A DNA stretch of 64,000 bases from Fen-183 sp036504335 (GCA_036504335.1 DASXVJ010000029.1:40395-104394); one strand, 5' to 3'. Shown: positions 33,186-41,637, numbered from the stretch's first letter. The notes: generated from the sequence alone by a model not told the origin. Made by a program: numbers and translations.

Positions 33186-34154
33186 ATGCTCCGGTTCGTG
33201 CTGCGGCGGGCGGCGTCGGCCCTGCTGACGCTGCTGGGCGTCCTCGCGCTCGTCTTCGGGCTGCTCGCGGCGGCGCCCGGAGATCCCGCGGCGATGGCGG
33301 CGAAGGCCGGCGCCCGCGCGTCCGCCGTCTCGCCAGAGGCGCTGGCGGCGTTCCGAACCCTGTACGGACTGAACCGCCCGCCCCTCGAGCGCTTCGGAAT
33401 CTGGGTCCTGCGCGCCGCTCGCTTCGACTTCGGAATCTCCCTCTCGGACGGGCGGCCCGTCGGGGCGCGGATCTCGGGCGCGCTGCCCGCGACGCTCACG
33501 CTCAATCTCGCCGCGCTCCTCGCCGCGCTCGCGCTCGGCGTGCCCGCTGGAATCGCCGCGGCGCGGCGCCCGGGCGGACGACTCGACCGGATCTCGGGGG
33601 CGCTCGGCGACGCGCTCTTCGCAACGCCGTCCTTCGTCCTCGGCCTCGTCCTGCTGCTCGTCTTCTCGGGCTGGCTGCGGCTGACGCCCCTCTTCTCGGA
33701 CGGAGGCGGCATTCGCGGGTACGTCCTGCCCGTCGTCACGCTCGCGCTGCCGACCGCCGCGTTCCTCGCGCGGTTCGTCCGCTCGTGCGTCGCGTCGGCC
33801 CTCGCGGACCCGGCCGCCGCCGCGGGGCGGGCGCGCGGAGAGGGGAGCGGCGCGGCGGTGCGGCGCGCTCTCCGGCGCTCCGCCGCGCCGTTTGCCGCGA
33901 TGGGAGCCGCCCTCGTGCCGTCGCTCGTCGCGGGCTCCGTCCTCGTCGAGAGGGTGTTTTCGGTGCCCGGCGCGGGCGGTCTCCTCGCCGACGCCGTGTT
34001 CGCGCGCGATCTCCCGACGGTCCTCGCCCTCACGCTCCTTTCGGCGGGCTGCGTCGTCGTCGCCGCGTTCCTCGCCGACGTCGTGTCGGCCGTCCTGGAT
34101 CCGCGGACGCGCGACGCCGCGGCGCCTCTCGCTCCGGCGGGGGAGGCTGCGTGA
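33186..34154 (+). CDS. ABC transporter permease, DppB/OppB type
   Basis: The 322-residue product has six hydrophobic segments. It starts MLRFVLRRAASALLTLLGV, as is standard for DppB, and has LYGLNRPPLERFGIWVLRAARFDFGISL and GSVLVERVFSVPGAGGLL. The cytoplasmic EAA loop, which contacts the ATPase, is weakly conserved (DPAAAAGRARGEGSG). It is translationally coupled to the next permease by a GTGA overlap. Confidence 0.9.
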   Translation: MLRFVLRRAASALLTLLGVLALVFGLLAAAPGDPAAMAAKAGARASAVSPEALAAFRTLYGLNRPPLERFGIWVLRAARFDFGISLSDGRPVGARISGALPATLTLNLAALLAALALGVPAGIAAARRPGGRLDRISGALGDALFATPSFVLGLVLLLVFSGWLRLTPLFSDGGGIRGYVLPVVTLALPTAAFLARFVRSCVASALADPAAAAGRARGEGSGAAVRRALRRSAAPFAAMGAALVPSLVAGSVLVERVFSVPGAGGLLADAVFARDLPTVLALTLLSAGCVVVAAFLADVVSAVLDPRTRDAAAPLAPAGEAA

Positions 34155-35020
34155 ACGCCGGTCGCCCCCGGACGTGGCGGGCCGCGGCGCTCTTCGCGGT
34201 GTTTCCCCTGCTGGCTCTGCTCGCTCCGGTCCTCGCGCGGGAGAAGCCGTGGGTGGAGACGAAGACGGGCGAGACGATCGTCCGGGCGCCGGTCCCGTTC
34301 GACCCGGACGCCGCGGATCTCGACCGGCGTCTCCAGCCCCCGTCGTGGAAGCATCTCTTCGGGACCGACGAGCTCGGGCGCGACGTCGCGGCGCGCACGC
34401 TCCACGGGGCGCGCGTCTCGGTGGCGGCGGGACTGCTCGCCTCCGCGCTCGCCCTCCTCCTCGGCGCGGGCCTCGGCGCGGCCGCCGGCTGGGCTGGCGG
34501 CGCCGCGGACCGCGGCGTTCTCTTCCTCGTCAACGTCGTTCAGGCGCTGCCCGCGCTGGTGCTCGTCGTCACGGCGGCGTCGTTTCTGCCGCCGTCGTTC
34601 CTCGTCGCGGCCGTTCTGATCGCTCTGACGGGCTGGACGGATACGGCGCGCATCGTCCGCGCCGGGGCAAAGAAGATCCGCGAGGCGCCGTTCGTCGACG
34701 CCGCCCGCGCCGCCGGGGCGTCCGCGCCCCGGCTCGTCCTCGTCCACGTGCTCCCGCACGCGCTCCCGCCCGCCGTCGCGCTCCTGCCCTACGTGCTGGG
34801 CGCGGCCGTCCTCACGGAGGCCGCGCTGTCGTTCCTCGGGCTCGGGGCGCCGCCTCCCGAAGCCTCGTGGGGCCGCGCGCTCGCCGAGGCGCGCAACCTG
34901 CTGCCGGGCGCGTGGTGGTGCGTCCTGCCGCCGGCCGCCGCGCTCTTCCTCCTCGTCCTCTCGGCGCGCCGACTGGGAGACGCCGCGGCGTCGCGGGACG
35001 TACAATCGCCGTCCCCGTGA
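34151..35020 (+). CDS. ABC transporter permease, DppC/OppC type
   Basis: The 289-residue product has HLFGTDELGRDVAARTLHGARVSV, the hallmark of DppC permeases, the EAA loop IREAPFVDAARAAGASAPRLV, and TEAALSFLGLGAPPPEASWG. It partners with the DppB-type permease. The stop overlaps the coaD start. Confidence 0.92.
   Translation: MNAGRPRTWRAAALFAVFPLLALLAPVLAREKPWVETKTGETIVRAPVPFDPDAADLDRRLQPPSWKHLFGTDELGRDVAARTLHGARVSVAAGLLASALALLLGAGLGAAAGWAGGAADRGVLFLVNVVQALPALVLVVTAASFLPPSFLVAAVLIALTGWTDTARIVRAGAKKIREAPFVDAARAAGASAPRLVLVHVLPHALPPAVALLPYVLGAAVLTEAALSFLGLGAPPPEASWGRALAEARNLLPGAWWCVLPPAAALFLLVLSARRLGDAAASRDVQSPSP
35001..35006 (+). promoter_or_regulatory. -10 box TACAAT for coaD
   Basis: TACAAT lies 10 nt before the coaD GTG, inside the last codons of the permease gene. 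No -35 box is evident. Confidence 0.5.
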
Positions 35021-35502
35021 AGCAAACCGCCGTCTACCCAGGTACGTTCGACCCCGTGACGAACGGCCACGTCGACCTCATCCGCCGCGGCTGCCACATC
35101 TTCGACCGCGTGCTCGTCGCCGTCCTGATCAACACGGACAAGTCGCCCCTCTTCACCGTCGAGGAGCGCCTCTCGATGATTCGGGCGATCTTCAGGCGCG
35201 AACCCAAGGTCGTCGTGAAGTCGTTCCGGGGCCTCCTCGTCGACTTCATGCGCAAGGAGAAAGCGCGCATCGTGGTGCGCGGCCTGAGGGTCGTTTCGGA
35301 CTTCGAGCACGAGTTCCAGATGGCGCTCATGAACCGCCGCCTCGGGCCGCAGGTCGAGACCCTCTTCCTGACGCCGAAGGAAGAGCTCTCGTACACGTCG
35401 AGCCGGCTCGTGAAGCAGGTCCACCAGCTCGGGGGCGACGTCACGGGCCTCGTCCCGCCGCTCGTGCGGCGCGCCCTGCTCAAGAAGCTGCCGCACCGCT
35501 GA
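35017..35502 (+). CDS. coaD: Phosphopantetheine adenylyltransferase
   Basis: Fourth step of coenzyme A synthesis: adenylates 4'-phosphopantetheine. The 161-residue product matches the family length, with YPGTFDPVTNGHVDLIRRG (nucleotidyltransferase T/HxGH-type motif), VRGLRVVSDFEHEFQMALMNR and SYTSSRLVKQVHQLGGDV. The GTG start gives the usual N-terminus close to the substrate site. Confidence 0.95.
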   Translation: MKQTAVYPGTFDPVTNGHVDLIRRGCHIFDRVLVAVLINTDKSPLFTVEERLSMIRAIFRREPKVVVKSFRGLLVDFMRKEKARIVVRGLRVVSDFEHEFQMALMNRRLGPQVETLFLTPKEELSYTSSRLVKQVHQLGGDVTGLVPPLVRRALLKKLPHR

Positions 35503-35519
35503 GGCGCGCGGCCGCCTGC

Positions 35520-35963
35520 CTAGGCCGCCGGCCCCATGAACGCGCGGAACGCGTCCGCGATGCCGGCCGGGACCGTCCGCGGATGCCCGCTCGCGTCCAG
35601 GAACAGGTGGCGCGTCTCGCCCTCGACGGCGATGCTTCCGTCCGGAAGGAGCACCTCGTACGTGAAGGCGCAGCCGCGGCTCTTCATCTCGGTGCAGCGC
35701 GTTCGCACGGTCACGACGTCGCCGTAGCGCGCCGACCTCCGGTATCGCGCCCGGACGTCCACCACCGTGATGAAGATGCCCTCGGCCTCCATCCGCGCGT
35801 ACGGGGTGCCGACGCGCTCGCAGTACGTCGTGCGGCCGACCTCGAACCAGACGATGTAGTTGCCGTGGTACACGACGCGCTGGGCGTCGGTCTCGGCGTA
35901 GCGCACCGCCAGCGTGCAGTACACCGCGGGACCCTTCGGCTCGGGCTGCTTCTCGTCGGGCAT
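35520..35963 (-). CDS. Acyl-CoA thioesterase, YbgC/4HBT hot-dog fold
   Basis: The 147-residue product has VRYAETDAQRVVYHGNYIVWFEVGRT, where the Asp is the catalytic residue of the 4-hydroxybenzoyl-CoA thioesterase family, and the hot-dog helix. It hydrolyses acyl-CoA thioesters. YbgC usually lies with tol-pal genes; here it is 8 kb away. It converges with coaD and diverges from pabB. Confidence 0.88.
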   Translation of the reverse strand: MPDEKQPEPKGPAVYCTLAVRYAETDAQRVVYHGNYIVWFEVGRTTYCERVGTPYARMEAEGIFITVVDVRARYRRSARYGDVVTVRTRCTEMKSRGCAFTYEVLLPDGSIAVEGETRHLFLDASGHPRTVPAGIADAFRAFMGPAA

Positions 35964-35969
35964 GTATCG

Positions 35970-35976
35970 CAGAATA
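35970..35976. promoter_or_regulatory. Overlapping divergent -10 boxes, thioesterase and pabB
   Basis: On the minus strand TATTCT (35971-35976) lies 7 nt before the thioesterase ATG. On the plus strand CAGAAT (35970-35975) lies 7 nt before the pabB GTG. The two share five bases, so the two genes may compete for polymerase. Confidence 0.45.
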
Positions 35977-35982
35977 GCCGAC

Positions 35983-37158
35983 GTGTCCGCAAGGGTGCTG
36001 TTCGCCGGAAACGGATGGGGATTGGGGGACGAGGGAGAAGAGAAGATTTTCTTTGAAGGTGAAGAAAAGAGGGTGCGCGCCGATACGGTGGAACAGCTGC
36101 CCTCGGTCCTCGAGGCCCTGGATTCCGTCGCCTCGAGCGGCGACCCGAACCTCCTCGCTGCGGGATTCGTCTCTTACGAGGCGGGCGTCTGGATCGAAGG
36201 CTCGACCGCGCTCGTCAGGGAGCATGAATTTCTTCCCTTCGCAGAATTCTTCATCTTCAATACCCGCAGTTCTTTCGTCTCCCGCCGAGCCCCGCCGCCT
36301 CCCGCTGCTTTCCCCTCTTTCACACTCGAAGAACGGGCGAGCGCGCAGCGCTCGCTCTCTTCGGACGAGTGGGTGCGCGGCGTCGGCGCCATCCGAGACG
36401 GAATCGCGCGGGGGGACGTCTACCAGGTCAACCTGTCGTACCGCACGCGTTTCGCGGCGCGCGTCGATCCGTTCGCGCTCGCCCGCGAGCTGCACGCGAA
36501 GAGCCCGGTGCCTTACGCCGTGACGCTCGCCTCGAAAGACTGGGCCGTCGTCTCGAATTCGCCCGAGCTGTTCCTGGACCTCGACCTCCGCGAGGGGCGG
36601 GCCGTCACGAAGCCGATCAAGGGCACGGCGCCGAGGGGCGACTCGGTCGAGTCCGATGCGGCGGCCGGCGCACGGCTCGTCGCCTCCGCGAAGGACCGCG
36701 CCGAGAACGTCATGATCACGGACCTCCTGCGCAACGACCTCGGGCGCGTCGCGGTCCCGGGGGGCGTCGCGACGACCGCTCTCGCCGGGCTCCGCACGTT
36801 CGCGCACCTCCACCATCTCGAGTCCACCGTCGAGGCGCGGCTCGCGCCCGGCACGCGGCTCTCCGACGTTCTCCGGGCCACGCTCCCCGGGGGCTCGATC
36901 ACGGGCGCTCCGAAGCGCGCCGCCCTCGGCTTCATCCGGCGCCTGGAGCCGGTCGCGCGGGGCGCGTACACGGGCGCCGCCGGGTTCGTCCGAGGCGACG
37001 GGAGGGCCGTCTTCAACGTGGCGATCCGGACGGCGATCACCGGCCGGGATAGAGTCGACTATCACGCGGGGGGTGGAATCGTGTGGGACTCGAACGCCGG
37101 TGCGGAATGGGCCGAGACGCTGACCAAGTCGCGCGAGATGGAGGCGTTCCTTGCCTGA
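35983..37158 (+). CDS. pabB: Aminodeoxychorismate synthase component I
   Basis: Makes 4-amino-4-deoxychorismate from chorismate for folate synthesis. The 391-residue product has the chorismate-binding core GDVYQVNLSYRTRF, SPELFLDL, KPIKGTAPRG, ENVMITDLLRNDLGRV, LPGGSITGAPKRAAL and GAYTGAAGFV. The N-terminal 130 residues are poorly conserved and contain two copies of the dispersed element (GEEKIFFEGEEKR and FLPFAEFFIF). The GTG at 35983 is preferred because of the -10 box at 7 nt; GTG at 35995 is possible. pabC follows with an 8-nt overlap. Confidence 0.9.
   Translation: MSARVLFAGNGWGLGDEGEEKIFFEGEEKRVRADTVEQLPSVLEALDSVASSGDPNLLAAGFVSYEAGVWIEGSTALVREHEFLPFAEFFIFNTRSSFVSRRAPPPPAAFPSFTLEERASAQRSLSSDEWVRGVGAIRDGIARGDVYQVNLSYRTRFAARVDPFALARELHAKSPVPYAVTLASKDWAVVSNSPELFLDLDLREGRAVTKPIKGTAPRGDSVESDAAAGARLVASAKDRAENVMITDLLRNDLGRVAVPGGVATTALAGLRTFAHLHHLESTVEARLAPGTRLSDVLRATLPGGSITGAPKRAALGFIRRLEPVARGAYTGAAGFVRGDGRAVFNVAIRTAITGRDRVDYHAGGGIVWDSNAGAEWAETLTKSREMEAFLA
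36031..36259. repeat. Dispersed AG-rich element, convergent pair 8 (pabB)
   Basis: The plus copy at 36031-36073 includes AGAAGATTTTCTTTGAAGGT then GAAGAAAAGAGGG, coding for EEKIFFEGEEKR. The inverted copy at 36233-36259 reads CCCTTCGCAGAATTCTTCAT. The arms are about 160 bp apart. A weaker inverted match follows at 36312-36339. Confidence 0.6.
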
Positions 37159-37939
37159 ATTCGCGCCCCTGCCGTACCATTCGCCCGCGGTCCAGCGGGG
37201 CTTCGGCTTCTTCGAGACGGCGCTCCTCGTGGGCCGCAGGGCCGTCCTCTGGGACGCCCATCTCGACCGGCTCCTCAGGGGACTCGCGCATCTCGACCTG
37301 CCGGCGCCTCCGCGCGAGGCGCTCGACGCCGCCGCCCGCGCCGCCCTCGACGTCCGCGCGCCCCGCGGCGACGAACAGTCCGGCATGCGCCTCACGTGGC
37401 TGGCGCTGGGGGAGGACGTCGACGCGGCGGCCTCCTGGAGGCTGGACTGTTATGTGCTCCCGATTCCCGAGAGCCGCCTCGTGCGCCGCAACGGCTCGCA
37501 TGCGGTGTCGCTGCCCATCGACCTGCAGCGCGACACGCCCGGCGTGAAGTCCACGAGCTACTTCGCGGCGATCCAGGGCGGCCGGCTCGCGAAGAAGGCC
37601 GGCGCCGACGAGGGCCTGTTCCGCGGCCACGACGGGCGTTATCTCGAAGGGACCACGACCGGGCTCGCGGCGTGGAACGGGGGCACGCCCGTTCTCGCGC
37701 CCGAGGGCGTCCTGCCCAGCGTCACCGCCGCCGCGTTCTTCGAGGGGCAGGCCGCCGTCTCACCGATCGGCGAGGAGCACCTCCGCGCGGGCGCCGTCCT
37801 GCTCGGCTCCCTCACGACGGCGGCGCCCCTGCTGTCGCTGGACGGGAGGCCCTGCGCGCAGCCTCCGGAAATGCTCGCGCGGATCCGAGCCTTCAGGGAG
37901 AGGCTGATCTCCGACCCGTCTCTCTCACGGCCTCTCTGA
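37151..37939 (+). CDS. pabC: Aminotransferase class IV (aminodeoxychorismate lyase-like)
   Basis: The 262-residue fold-type IV PLP enzyme starts at TTG, with RGFGFFETALLVGRRAVLWDAHLDRL at the N-terminus, VKSTSYFAAIQGGRLAKKAG containing the likely PLP lysine region, and GADEGLFRGHDGRYLEGTTT. Next to pabB it most likely makes 4-aminobenzoate from aminodeoxychorismate. Branched-chain or D-amino acid aminotransferase activity is possible on sequence alone. Confidence 0.85.
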   Translation: MPEFAPLPYHSPAVQRGFGFFETALLVGRRAVLWDAHLDRLLRGLAHLDLPAPPREALDAAARAALDVRAPRGDEQSGMRLTWLALGEDVDAAASWRLDCYVLPIPESRLVRRNGSHAVSLPIDLQRDTPGVKSTSYFAAIQGGRLAKKAGADEGLFRGHDGRYLEGTTTGLAAWNGGTPVLAPEGVLPSVTAAAFFEGQAAVSPIGEEHLRAGAVLLGSLTTAAPLLSLDGRPCAQPPEMLARIRAFRERLISDPSLSRPL

Positions 37940-37945
37940 GGGGAC

Positions 37946-37951
37946 TATATT
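37946..37951 (+). promoter_or_regulatory. -10 box TATATT for the SDR gene
   Basis: TATATT lies 9 nt before the ATG at 37961, with no ribosome binding site. Confidence 0.5.
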
Positions 37952-37960
37952 CACCTTCAA

Positions 37961-39088
37961 ATGGCAACGCGCAGGATCCGGAAACCCGCCTCCGAACGCT
38001 CCACCGGCGGGACCATCCTTTTCACCGGCTTCCCCGGTTTCATCGGTGCGCGGCTCATTCCGCGCCTTCTCGAGCTCCGGCCCGGAGCCTCGTTCGAGTG
38101 CCTCGTTCAGGAGAAGTTCCTGGCCGCGGCCGACGCCTCGGTCGCGGCCCTCTCGGCGGCGCATCCGCACACGAAGGGCCGGATCCGGCTCGTGACGGGC
38201 GACATCACCTCGCCGGGGCTCGGCCTCGGGGCGGGCGCTGCGAAGGCCCTCGCGAAGAGGGTGACGGGCTGTTTCCACCTCGCCGCCGTCTACGACCTCG
38301 CGGTGGCCCGCGACATGGCGATGCGCATCAACGTCGAGGGCACGAAGAACGTGCTCGAGTTCGTCGCCGGCGCTCCCGGCTTCCGGCGGCTCGACTACGT
38401 TTCGACCGCGTACGTCTCGGGGACGGCGGTCGGGTCGTACCGCGAGAAGGACCTCGACGTCGGCCAGTCGTTCAAGAACCACTACGAGGAGACGAAGTTC
38501 CTCGCGGAAGTCGCGGTCAGGAAGAGCGGCCTCAAGGCCGCGATCTACCGCCCCGGCATCGTCGTCGGCGATTCGCGAACGGGGGAGACGGCGAAGTTCG
38601 ACGGCCCGTATTTCGCGCTCAACGCGATGAGCCTCCTGCCCTCGCCGGGCGCCTTCATCAGGATCGGGGACGGCGCGGCCGAGGTGAACCTCGTGCCGAT
38701 CGACTACGTCCTCGAGGCGATCGCGCAACTCGGCTCCTGGGACGGTGCGATCGGGAAGACGTACCACCTGACCGACCCCGCTCCCGAGACGGCGCTCGGG
38801 GTCGCCGAGCTCCTCGCGAAGTCGATCGGCAAGTCCTTCGTGTTCGTGCCCGTGCCGCTCCCGATCGCGAAGGTCGCGTTCATCGCGCCGCAGCTTTCGA
38901 GGTGGCTCGGGATGCCGGGGGAGACGCTCGACTACTTCGACCATCCGGTGCACTACGACTCGGCGCAGGCGACGAAGGACCTCGCGCGCTTCGGGCTCGA
39001 GTGCCCTCCGTTCCGCGCCTACGTCCAGCGGCTCGTCGCCTTCTGGAAGAAGAAACGGGTCGAGATCACGCGCGGGGCGATGACCTGA
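37961..39088 (+). CDS. Extended SDR, fatty acyl-CoA/thioester reductase-like
   Basis: The 375-residue product has the NAD(P)-binding motif FTGFPGFIGARL, FHLAAVYDLAV, NVEGTKNVLEF and the active-site YxxxK in HYEETKFLAE. The order and the C-terminal region resemble the NAD_binding_4 branch (male-sterility/fatty acyl-CoA reductase or carboxylic acid reductase R-domain). It is followed 10 nt later by an aldehyde dehydrogenase. The pair could interconvert a long-chain aldehyde with alcohol or acyl-CoA. The substrate is not shown by the sequence. Confidence 0.75.
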   Translation: MATRRIRKPASERSTGGTILFTGFPGFIGARLIPRLLELRPGASFECLVQEKFLAAADASVAALSAAHPHTKGRIRLVTGDITSPGLGLGAGAAKALAKRVTGCFHLAAVYDLAVARDMAMRINVEGTKNVLEFVAGAPGFRRLDYVSTAYVSGTAVGSYREKDLDVGQSFKNHYEETKFLAEVAVRKSGLKAAIYRPGIVVGDSRTGETAKFDGPYFALNAMSLLPSPGAFIRIGDGAAEVNLVPIDYVLEAIAQLGSWDGAIGKTYHLTDPAPETALGVAELLAKSIGKSFVFVPVPLPIAKVAFIAPQLSRWLGMPGETLDYFDHPVHYDSAQATKDLARFGLECPPFRAYVQRLVAFWKKKRVEITRGAMT

Positions 39089-39098
39089 AGGCGCGCCC

Positions 39099-40745
39099 AT
39101 GAAGAAGCGCGCGTTCACGAACAAGCCCATCATCGACGGGCAGGACGTCGACACCGGCCGGACGTTCAAGGCCGTGAACCCCTCCACGGGCGAGCCGTTC
39201 GCGGACGTCTACCGTGCGGGCCCTGCGGAGATCGACGCCGCGGTCGCGTCCGCCCGCAAGGCGTTCCTCTCCTGGTCGAAGACGCCGGTGACGGCGCGGC
39301 AAAAGCTCCTCGCGCGCCTCCTCGAAGAGGTCCGCAAGTCGCACGAGGACATCGCGCGCCTCATCGCGACCGAGCAGGGCAAGCCGGTCGGCGAGGCGCG
39401 CGCGGTGGACGTCGTCCCGGCCGCGGACACGCTGCGCTACCTCTCGCGCCACGCCGCCTCGATCCTCGCGGAGCGGCCGGTCGACTATGCGCAGATCCTG
39501 TTCTCGCACAAGTCGGGCTCCTACCGGCTGGAGCCTCTCGGCGTCGTCGCGATCGTGACCCCGTGGAATTTCCCGTTCGGAATCCCGTTCGTCGAGGTCG
39601 CCGCCTGCCTCGCGGCCGGGGACACCGTCGTCCTCAAGCCGGCCTCGGCGACGGCGCTGACGGGCCTCGCCGTCGGCGACCTCTGCCGGCGCGCCGGCGT
39701 TCCGCCCGGCGTCGTGAACGTCGTGACGGCGGGCGGCGAGGACACGAACCGTCTCATCGAGCACCCGGGAATCGCGAAGATCCTCTTCACGGGCGCCGTC
39801 GAGACGGGCATCGGAGTCATGCAGCGGGCCGCGAAGAACCTCACGGGCGTCGTCCTCGAGCTGGGCGGCAAGGACCCGGCCGTCGTGGCGGCCGACGCCG
39901 ACCTCGACAGGGCCTCGTCCGGCCTCGTCTGGGGCGCGTTCGTGAACGCCGGCCAGGCCTGCGGCTCCGTGGAGCGGGTTTACGTCGTCAGGGGGGTGGC
40001 GGAGGAGTTTCTCGGGAAGGTCGTCGCCAAGGCGAAGGCGCTGAGGCTCGGCGACCCGCTCTCGCCGTCCACCGACATGGGCCCGCTGACGACGGAGTCG
40101 CAGCGCGCGCTCGTCGAGGCCCACGTCGCGGACGCGAAGGCGAAGGGGGCGAAGATCCTCACCGGCGGCAGGCGCCCGCGCGCGAAGGGCTGGTGGTATC
40201 CGCCGACCGTCCTGACGAACGTCGACCATTCGATGCGCTGCATGCACGAGGAGACGTTCGGACCGCTCCTGCCCGTCATGGTCGTCGACACGCTCGACGA
40301 GGGGATCCGCCTCGCGAACGAGTCGGAGTTCGGCCTCACGGCGTCGGGCTGGACGCGCTCGCGCAAGACGGCGCAGCGGCTCGTCGAGGAGCTCCACGCG
40401 GGCACCGTGACGATCAACGACCACCTGTTCTCGTTCGGCGAGCCCACCGCGACGTGGGGCGGGGTCAAGAAGTCGGGCGTCGGGCGCAGCCACGCGGCGT
40501 TCGGCCTCCACGAGCTCGTGAACATCAAGCACGTGAGCGTGGACATGGGGAACGCGGGCGCGATGCCGTGGTGGTACCCGTACGACTCGGCGTTTCACGC
40601 CTTCACGAAGAGGGCGTTCGGGACGCTCTACTCGAACGACCCGCGGACGAAGGTCCCCGACGCGCTCGGCCTCCTCGGGAGCGGGCGCTTCTTCGGGTAC
40701 GTCAAGGTCTCGACTCTCGCTGCGCGGCTCGGAAAGGTCTTCTGA
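39099..40745 (+). CDS. Aldehyde dehydrogenase family protein, extended C-terminus
   Basis: The 548-residue product has TPWNFPFGIPFVEVAA, ELGGKDPAVV with the general-base Glu, and GQACGSVERVYV with the catalytic Cys. It is longer than the 480-500 residue norm, with a C-terminal extension of about 50 residues (AFTKRAFGTLYSNDP to the end). It resembles acyl-aldehyde or succinate-semialdehyde type dehydrogenases. Pairing with the SDR suggests fatty-aldehyde metabolism, by inference. Confidence 0.88.
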   Translation: MKKRAFTNKPIIDGQDVDTGRTFKAVNPSTGEPFADVYRAGPAEIDAAVASARKAFLSWSKTPVTARQKLLARLLEEVRKSHEDIARLIATEQGKPVGEARAVDVVPAADTLRYLSRHAASILAERPVDYAQILFSHKSGSYRLEPLGVVAIVTPWNFPFGIPFVEVAACLAAGDTVVLKPASATALTGLAVGDLCRRAGVPPGVVNVVTAGGEDTNRLIEHPGIAKILFTGAVETGIGVMQRAAKNLTGVVLELGGKDPAVVAADADLDRASSGLVWGAFVNAGQACGSVERVYVVRGVAEEFLGKVVAKAKALRLGDPLSPSTDMGPLTTESQRALVEAHVADAKAKGAKILTGGRRPRAKGWWYPPTVLTNVDHSMRCMHEETFGPLLPVMVVDTLDEGIRLANESEFGLTASGWTRSRKTAQRLVEELHAGTVTINDHLFSFGEPTATWGGVKKSGVGRSHAAFGLHELVNIKHVSVDMGNAGAMPWWYPYDSAFHAFTKRAFGTLYSNDPRTKVPDALGLLGSGRFFGYVKVSTLAARLGKVF

Positions 40746-40769
40746 ACGGCGTGAACGGAGCTCTCTGAA

Positions 40770-41492
40770 CTAGCTCTGGCGACGGATCGCGCGGAGGCCC
40801 GCGCCGGCCGCGACCGACAGGCCGCCGAGGAGGCCGACGAGCGGCATCGGGCTGGCGGTCTTCGGGAGCTTCTTCCTGGCGGGCTTCGCCTCGGCGACGG
40901 GCGCCGGAGCCGGTGCCGGAGCCGGGGCAGGGGCGGCCGCGACGGGGGCCGGAGCCGGGGCGGCCGGGGCCACGCCCACGGCCTTGCCGCGCTGGACCTC
41001 GGTCTCCATCTTCGTGGAGGTGTGGACGATCGTGGCGTTGAGCTTCATGCCGGGGCCGAGGTTCTCGATGCTCGTTTCCTTGCCGTCGACGTTGAACTTG
41101 AAGCCCTTGGGAACGACGTAGTTGTGGAAGCCGTCGGCCTCCTTGGTCGTGAGGTTGGCGCCCTGGACCTTGACGATTTCGCCGTTCTTGATCGTGGTCG
41201 TCTTGACCTCGACGGGCTTCTCGACCGTGTTGAACACGGCGGACACGGTGGTGCCGATCTTGAGGTCGGCGAGGCCCGTCTCCTTGCCGTCGATCATGGC
41301 GGTCTTGCCGGCCGGAACCTGGTACTCGCGGACGACGCCGTCGTCACCCTTGACGATGACGGAGTGATCGGTCTTGCCGATCACGAGGCCGGACTTGATC
41401 TCGGACTTGATGACGGTCTGCGCGACCGCGGCGCCCGCGACGCACAGGGCGACCGCGAGGACGACGAACATGACGAACCGGGTAGATTTCAT
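40770..41492 (-). CDS. Secreted protein with C-terminal LPKTAS membrane-anchor signal
   Basis: The 240-residue product has a signal peptide (FVMFVVLAVALCVAGAAVAQ), two related beta-rich segments (VVREYQVPAGKTAMIDGKET and GFHNYVVPKGFKFNVDGKET), an Ala/Pro tract and a C-terminal sorting-like signal: KKLPKTASPMPLVG, a hydrophobic helix and an Arg-rich end. This resembles the LPXTG-type tripartite anchors of Gram-positive bacteria, here with LPKTA, in a genome with an outer membrane. No sortase or exosortase is in the window. AGGAGG 6 nt before the ATG is a strong ribosome binding site, unlike most genes here. Confidence 0.75.
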   Translation of the reverse strand: MKSTRFVMFVVLAVALCVAGAAVAQTVIKSEIKSGLVIGKTDHSVIVKGDDGVVREYQVPAGKTAMIDGKETGLADLKIGTTVSAVFNTVEKPVEVKTTTIKNGEIVKVQGANLTTKEADGFHNYVVPKGFKFNVDGKETSIENLGPGMKLNATIVHTSTKMETEVQRGKAVGVAPAAPAPAPVAAAPAPAPAPAPAPVAEAKPARKKLPKTASPMPLVGLLGGLSVAAGAGLRAIRRQS

Positions 41493-41514
41493 TCTTTCCT
41501 CCTGCCGTATTTGG

Positions 41515-41537
41515 GCATGGGGAGGCGGTCCCCATGC
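41515..41537 (-). promoter_or_regulatory. 5'-leader hairpin of the LPKTAS gene
   Basis: GCATGGGGA and TCCCCATGC form a perfect 9-bp inverted repeat with a 5-nt loop. It lies 11 nt upstream of the AGGAGG ribosome binding site (41499-41504). It could stabilise the mRNA 5' end or act as an operator. Confidence 0.5.
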
Positions 41538-41625
41538 AACGGGGTATTCATGTACACAATGCGGCGGGGTGGCCGCGTTGGCCAGGCAATTCTTCAGGGC
41601 GGCCCTCCGGGCTTGCCCGCCTCCC

Positions 41626-41631
41626 TAGAAT
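41626..41631 (+). promoter_or_regulatory. -10 box TAGAAT for uvrC
   Basis: TAGAAT lies 6 nt before the uvrC GTG start. There is no ribosome binding site, so a leaderless transcript is predicted. Confidence 0.55.
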
Positions 41632-41637
41632 CGCGGA

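Noticed and set aside
36312..36339. Second inverted element copy in pabB
   Set aside because: CCCCTCTTTCACACTCGAAG resembles the inverted core but with too many changes; mentioned only as a weak match.
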